Origin: Cryptomeria japonica
Taxonomy: Eukaryota > Streptophyta > Pinopsida > Cupressales > Cupressaceae
NCBI RefSeq assembly: GCF_030272615.1
Contig: NC_081409.1
Location: 25,493,406-25,557,405, forward strand
DNA length: 64,000 nt
Direction of reading: 5' to 3'
Part shown: one piece after another, positions 58,258 through 64,000 of the stretch
Layout of the letters: each line of letters opens with the position of its first letter
How positions within the stretch are numbered: the first letter of the stretch is position 1
The notes under the pieces: model-generated
The model's database searches: none
Told to the model about the DNA's origin: nothing
The model's input: only the letters and a program-made list of their open reading frames with translations
Position numbers and translations under genes: made by a program

Positions 58258-60304
58258 ATGGTTGAAACCCATTCCCAAAAATCTAAGAGGGAAGCTAAAG
58301 AGGCTCAAGAGTCTGCAAACATGAGTGACTATAAGTATGACAACAATATCTTTTTCAATTCTGATCATACCACATTACCTGACATGGAAGTCTATAGAAA
58401 CATTCAAAATGTTGAGAACATGGATGATACAAACAACAATGATGCACAAAATGACAATGTTGAAAACATTTCAATACACTCAGCAGAACTGGAAGAAATT
58501 ATCATGGATCCTCATTTTAATAGATTGGTTGAAGAGATCATGAGAAGAGATAGACAATATTTCCTACAAGCGATGGCACGAAGTGGAGCTAAGATACCTC
58601 ACGATTTTGACATGTCCCAAATAGTAGAACATCGACCTACTCAAGAAAGTCAAGTCAACATGGATCAAAGGAGACCTAATAGTGGAGGTAATAGAGGACC
58701 ACATTTCGTGCCTGAGTCACCATCATCCTTGTTTCAAAAACCTAAGATCCCAAATACACATGGTCAAGCTTATGATATTCATGAAAGAACATCTCATGAA
58801 TAACTCTTTCTACGCAGACCTTCATGGAAATCTTATGCGGATAAATACATGCAATCGCATACCAATACTAAAGACCTAATTCAAAAGCAATTGGATATCC
58901 AGAGGCATGCTCAAAATTTGGACACAAGAAAATCTCATGTCAAATTTGGGGGCAATACACAAGAGCAAACTCATGATATGACTTATGACCCTATATCAAG
59001 TGGTCCCTACATGCATTATCATTATAGACCTCCTCCATATGAACATGTTTACGATCAATACCATCCATATATGCAGTATCCTCCTCCTCCACCCAGTGGC
59101 TCAAGCATGGGATATGGTCCAAGAAGTTGGTCTCCACCCAAAAACAATTTGGAACAGTAGATAAAGGACTTACAAAAGAAGACAGAGGACATCAATACAC
59201 CAAAACCAGCTTACACAATGAGAGAGATATTCCCCCATCCATTTGATAAAATCATTCTGATGCCACCATTTCCTACACACGTCATAACACCAAAGTTTGA
59301 TAAATAAAGAAGCAAAGGGGACCCTAACGCACATATCAGACAGTTTTTCACAGCTTGCATTGAGGTAGCATAAGAAGAAAAATACTTGATGAGATTGTTT
59401 CCACAAAGCTTAGGTGAACAAGCTATGGAATGGTTCTCCCAACTTCCACCTGGAATGGTTAGCCATCAGATGCTCTTGCAAAATTCCACAAAAACAAATG
59501 GTAGAGATGTTTACACAGAATGTCAACAGAGAAATTGGTTATGACTTGAGGAGAGTTTGTTTGTCCACTTTCAAGGACGTCATTGAGAAAGGATTAGCAA
59601 CAAAGAAGATCTTAATTGAGCAATGAATCATCAAGATATTCAAATAAAATAAATAGGGTTTTAAAGGAAAGGGCAAGCCACGATTTTGGAACAAGAACAC
59701 AGTAAGACCAAAAATCATTCTTTTAGGATCAAATTATTCTATAAGAAATCAAGTAAATACTCAAGAAACTTCAAAACCACAAAGGAAATACACCCCATTG
59801 GGAGAACCACTTAAGTCATCTTTTAGGAAGCTAGTGGCAAACAAGATAATAACAATTCCAGATAATCCACCATATGAGCCAAAAGTGAAACCAAATTGGT
59901 GGAATGATGATGAATATTGCGAATATCATAAGAGAAAAGGACATCTTACTAGAAATTATCACATATTGAAAAATATCATACATGATCTCATTGACAGAGG
60001 TGACATAGAGGTGGATGGTCATACCTCCAATGGAGAGCATGTGATGTTCAAGGAGCCATTTACTAAACATGACAAGGGAAAAGCCAAAACTATCAATAAT
60101 CAAGCTAATTATATGAAGATGCCCTATGACTATGATTCCACTATTAATCATATTTCAATGGACAGTCATGTTTCTACTATCATCATAAAGGATAAATCTC
60201 CTAAGAGTTCTACTCAAAGAAGCAAAGTTGTTTTGAAAGGCATTGGACCATCTTCCTCATCTTCTAAAAATGAAACCTCTGAATGTAATGTCACAACCCA
60301 TTGA
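58258..60304 (+). pseudogene. Gypsy element IV gag, broken
   Basis: Starts MVETHSQKSKREAKEAQESA at the first ATG after the leader. A long Asn/Gln/Tyr-rich N-terminal part is followed by the capsid block GDPNAHIRQFFTACIEVA, EKYLMRLFPQSLGEQAMEWF and SQLPPGM. A frame change near 59460 leads to STFKDVIEKGLATKKILIEQ. Then PPYEPKVKPNWWNDDEYCEY and HKRKGH follow as a decayed zinc knuckle whose last Cys is lost. In-frame stops at 58801, 59158 and others. This is the gag type of Ty3/Gypsy elements of the plant Tat/Athila side. The protease follows directly. Confidence 0.8.
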
Positions 60305-60639
60305 GGTAAAGTCACCTTGCAAGGTGTTCCATCCAAGCCCATAGACTCTTCATCCATAAAGAATTAGTATGACCTTGTAGATCAGCTAGGGAAGACACCC
60401 ACCCTCATTTCCATCCTTTAGCTTTTACACATATCCATTGCACATAAGGACATCCTTTATAAGACCTTGAGAGAGACTTATGTACCCACTGATCTGAATG
60501 TGGATCGGTTTCAATTCATGGTGGGATACCTTTCCATTCCGCATACCCTTACATTTACAGAAGCCGATGATGCATCTGCCACCCAGCCTCATAATGCACC
60601 TCTACATATTGAAGCCTTTATCTATAAAAACTACATCAA

Positions 60640-61210
60640 ATGACTCTTGATAGATGGAGGAGCAGGTCAAAATATTTGTACATTGAGCACCATTAAACAA
60701 TTGGGATATTCTAAAAAGGCTATGAATTCTACACATGCTATCACCATAAAAGCATATGATGACGAAGAGACCTCATCCAAGGGCATAGTCACCTTACCTC
60801 TCAGAGTTGGGCCAGTCACGAAGGATGTGGTTTTTCAAGTCCTTGATCTAGATCTTACATACAATATACTCTTGGGACGCCCATGGATTCATGAAATGAG
60901 AGTTGTTCCCTCAACATATCATCGATGTGTCAAGTTCCCACACAATGGAGTTGAAGTGACCGTCAAAGGCGATCTGAATCCATTCATATATTGCAATAAC
61001 CTATGAGAAAGATCAACAATAACAATCCCAGTCAAACGAGAAGCTATTCCTTTATCAACATATGTGGATCCAGAATCCTTAAAAGCTTCTACATCCAAGC
61101 AAGCAAAGCTCAAAGAAAAATTCAAAATTAAGGACATGGGATGTGGTGAGTATATCTTTCATGTTGATCAACTCCCACTATCTCCTAAGACATTTAGTCG
61201 ACAAAAATAA
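60640..61210 (+). pseudogene. Gypsy element IV protease
   Basis: LIDGGAGQNICTLSTIKQLG holds the aspartic-protease active-site turn (Asp-Gly-Gly here in place of the usual Asp-Ser/Thr-Gly). It is followed by KGIVTLPLRVGPVTKDVVFQ, LTYNILLGRPWIHEMRVVPS and TYHRCVKFP, the standard plant Gypsy protease blocks. A stop at 61004-61006 precedes a continuing linker (IKDMGCGEYIFHVDQLPLSP). Reverse transcriptase, expected next, is absent. Confidence 0.8.
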
Positions 61211-61871
61211 CCTACAAACAATTGCAATATCAAGGAATTGGGTGTGAACCACCTAGTATTGTGGCTACTAAGTCTGAATGCAAATCTCCTCTAGTGGTGC
61301 AAGCAACTCTTGATATCAATAGTCCTAAGAATGGTTCCAATAAAGAATCTATTGAGCGTATCGCCAACCCTCTTGAGAAATCACATAGATTTACCATTTC
61401 ATCCGTTCATTCCATTTCCACTCCTCTACCAGACTTCGATCAACAAGAATAAAAAAATCCCTTACTAATTGGGGATCAAAAATCAAGCTTTGAAAAGAAA
61501 AATATAAAAGTAAAAAATAAAGAGAGAAGTCCTTTAGTCCAAATCAAAATAAAAAGCTATTGGACTCTGCAAAAATCAAAGTCAACGATAAAAATCCTAT
61601 GAAGAAAAAAGAGCAAGAGTTGATCTCCCCTAATACCAAAATAAATGCGGGCAAAAGTTCCACATTTTTTAGTAAAAAGGAATACTTGTTAATCCTAAGT
61701 CTCCATCATGCTATCCTACTTTCACTTATTTTCGCAATCATAAGCCTTCATAACTCATCCACTTGTTCCACACATCCATTCCCTTCTGGTGATACATCAT
61801 GAACCTTTAATGGAGCTTCATTAAGGGACTTTGTTATCAAGGATGCCCAAACTTCTTTAGGTGACACGCAT
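61211..61871 (+). other. Linker where RT, RNase H and integrase core are deleted
   Basis: Low-complexity Lys/Ser/Asn-rich pieces in several frames. None of the RT, RNase H or integrase-core motifs occurs, so several kilobases of pol appear to be lost between protease and the integrase end. Confidence 0.6.
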
Positions 61872-62204
61872 ATGGACCTACGTAGTTCACACATTAGTAA
61901 TTCTACCCTAGTTCCTTCATCAAGGAAGACAATCAAGGGAGCAACATATCATATAGTCAAGGAACGATGTAGCTACAATCATAAGGTAAAGCCTCACATA
62001 TTTGAGATGGGTGACTTAGTATTGAGAGAGAATCCTCAAAATCAGCAAGATCAAAAAAAGAAAGGCAAGTTCGAACCAAATTGGCTTGGTCCCTATGTCA
62101 TCACATCAGTCTATGGATCAGATGCATATCATCTCTCAACACCAAGTGGAGAACCTTTGGAAGATCCTACCAACAACATGCCCCTTCGCAGGTTTTACAC
62201 ATAG
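61872..62204 (+). pseudogene. Gypsy element IV integrase C-terminal end
   Basis: EMGDLVLRENPQNQQDQKKK, then GKFEPNWLGPYVITSVYGSD, AYHLSTPSGEPLED and MPLRRFY: the C-terminal tail of plant Gypsy integrase (GDLVLR, then GKFEPNWEGPYVV-type block). The reading frame is open and ends TAG at 62202-62204. Confidence 0.8.
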
Positions 62205-64000
62205 CTCTTTGGAATATCATAATTCAAAAATACAAAAAAATCATAAAATATCAAAAATATAAAAAAATCATAAAAATAAAAAATTGTTACTTGATGAAAA
62301 CCTGACAAATAGGCACCTTGTGAAACAAAAAAAATTGAAATATTGAAAAAAGTAAAGAGAAATAAATTCGTCCAATAATGAAAACAACTTCGAGCGCCTT
62401 GGACAAGTACCATGGTGAAAACTGGGTTACCGATGCCATGTGTAGAGACATTTCTACTCCCTCCTTCAAGATCTAATCTCATCCTTTCACTTTGCACACA
62501 CTCACAACCTTTCCATCCATAATAAAATTACCCATTCCCATCATGGCTTGTTATTGATCTACCCAATATTGGTTAGCCATTCATAATAATCCCTCCTTTT
62601 CACCCCTTTCCATCCATAATAAATCAGCTCCTATATGTGGCTAAGACAAAATCCTAATTCTAGTGATGGGTGTGGAACTAAGAGCATCACATGTTCTGAG
62701 GAGTATAGTTTCTTCCAGTTTTCTTCAGTTTACTCGCGCATAATCCACAATAAAGCAACACTTGCATCACAGATCCACAATAAAGTTTCATCTTCTCCAC
62801 AATAAGGTATCAGTTTCATGGATTCGATCAGTTTCAAATGAGATATAAACAGTGGCAAAGGGCTTCAACAAATTAAATCTTTCAGTAGACTCAGACAACA
62901 TTATAGTTAGGTCCTATCTATCCTTTTGTGAACAAAAACATTGTGACCACAATCAAATAGACTTATACAAGTGCCAAGAGACATTAAACTTGAGGAGTAC
63001 AATGGATGTTGGTATTGAGTCTTGGTTTTCTTTTGATTTTAACTTTTGGTGGCATGTCTTTTAGCTTTTCCGGGATGTCTCTAACTAGAGATTCTATCTC
63101 CAAGATGTCTTTGACTAGAAAGGCGAGGATGACATATGTTCACCTATTGTTTTGTTGTCTGTGGATTGTCTCTTAGTAATGCTATGACTTGTCAAAGGAT
63201 ATGAGGATATTGTGAGTCTAGTATGAACTGGGGAATTCCTTGTTTGCAACTGTCTGATCTCCATCCAAATAGGTACAATGACTTTCTAGGGCGAACCTAG
63301 ATCTAGATTTTCATAACCTATTTGTCATAATAAAGCTCAATGATGATATAGCACAAGAAGCTCTTTCACTTACACATCTTTTATCTTCCATCCCACTTTC
63401 TTGATTGACCTCCATCATCCTTCTTGAGTCTGTGTAGCCCACTATCACATGACTGAGTATAATGACATGCCAAAAATATTTACATTTCGTGTAGTTTGCA
63501 CATGCATTACCACATATTAGCATTTCATACATACATATAGATATCACAATTGCACCATATCCTGCACACAACACATGTTAGCACATTTTACATTCTCATC
63601 ATGTAAATAGTTATTTGCATTATCATATTCATCTGCATTTCATACATTCACATTTGCATTTTGCATAATGTATAAAACATAAAAGAACAAATATATATTG
63701 CATTTCATCATGTACATATTTGCATCCATATCATAAGCATCATATAGAAACATGCATCACATAGGTACATATACATATAGCTACCGCAAGGATGAATCAT
63801 CTCATAAATATATATATATATCAAAAATCATGTGTCATAATACAATGATGTCAAAATACATATGGCTACAAAATCACCCGAAGGTGTTTACATCGTTATA
63901 CAAAAATGGTACAAAAATTGATACATAGGGAGCCCTCTAAGGCTATGATGAACTCCTTCCCTTGGAGCCAGCCGACCTCGACGAAGTCTGAGCCTTGGAA
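62205..64000 (+). other. Gypsy element IV 3' region, no gene
   Basis: Long noncoding tail, likely the element's 3' untranslated region. Contains (ATCATAAAAATA)-like low-complexity sequence at 62220-62285, a repeated GATGTCTYTRACTAGA word at 63075 and 63102, and CAT/TGCATTT-rich sequence at 63580-63840. No 3' LTR start (TGTAGACACC) is seen before the window ends. Confidence 0.5.

Overview
This is plant nuclear DNA, most likely from a conifer or another large-genome gymnosperm. That is an inference from one sparse plant gene with long, transposon-filled introns inside a sea of decayed, nested LTR retrotransposons. It is not a species identification. No tRNA, rRNA, CRISPR or bacterial-type operon is visible.

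The one cellular gene is on the minus strand, from 44657 down to at least 31806: a chloroplast-type NAD kinase of the plant NADK2 class. Seven exons (997 codons) join in frame at GT/AG sites and carry a transit-like N terminus, a phosphatase-like domain with Ser in place of the catalytic Cys, and the NAD kinase core (GGDG, NE and TPTGSTAY motifs). The last coding exon, about 65 residues by comparison with the family, is not in the window. The final intron is therefore at least 31.8 kb, or the gene has lost its tail.

Region by region: 1-5372 holds two nested minus-strand copies (A inside B) of a long LTR family filled with regularly spaced palindromes. 5373-16640 is a decayed Ty3/Gypsy element (PBS, gag, RT/RNase H, integrase core), broken by solo LTR E (9567-15956), which is itself broken by plus-strand palindromic LTR C (9670-14051). 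16647-20210 is a truncated or chimeric Ty1/Copia element with RT-RNase H. 20211-21638 is AT-rich and unassigned. 21644-31399 is a coding-free Copia element whose 3' LTR is split by a 7.2-kb palindromic LTR (D). D carries its own promoter, an intron and a 1,066-codon reading frame with four stops. 31405-44657 is the NADK gene, with Copia and solo-LTR debris in its 5.9-kb intron. 45960-53220 holds LINE remnants (ORF1, endonuclease start, RNase H) among unassigned AT-rich DNA. 53484-64000 is a Gypsy element with LTR, a long leader, gag, protease and integrase C-terminus, lacking RT.

The most unusual signal is in the palindromic LTR family. Four copies (A-D) each carry 8-13 imperfect palindromes spaced about 165-177 bp apart. 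The stem is kept between subfamilies by paired changes, while the sequence between stems is less conserved. Three copies also share a longer inverted repeat at one fixed place, and the family shares an intron ahead of an internal reading frame. A second, independent set of covarying small hairpins sits just before the polypurine tract of the Copia elements.
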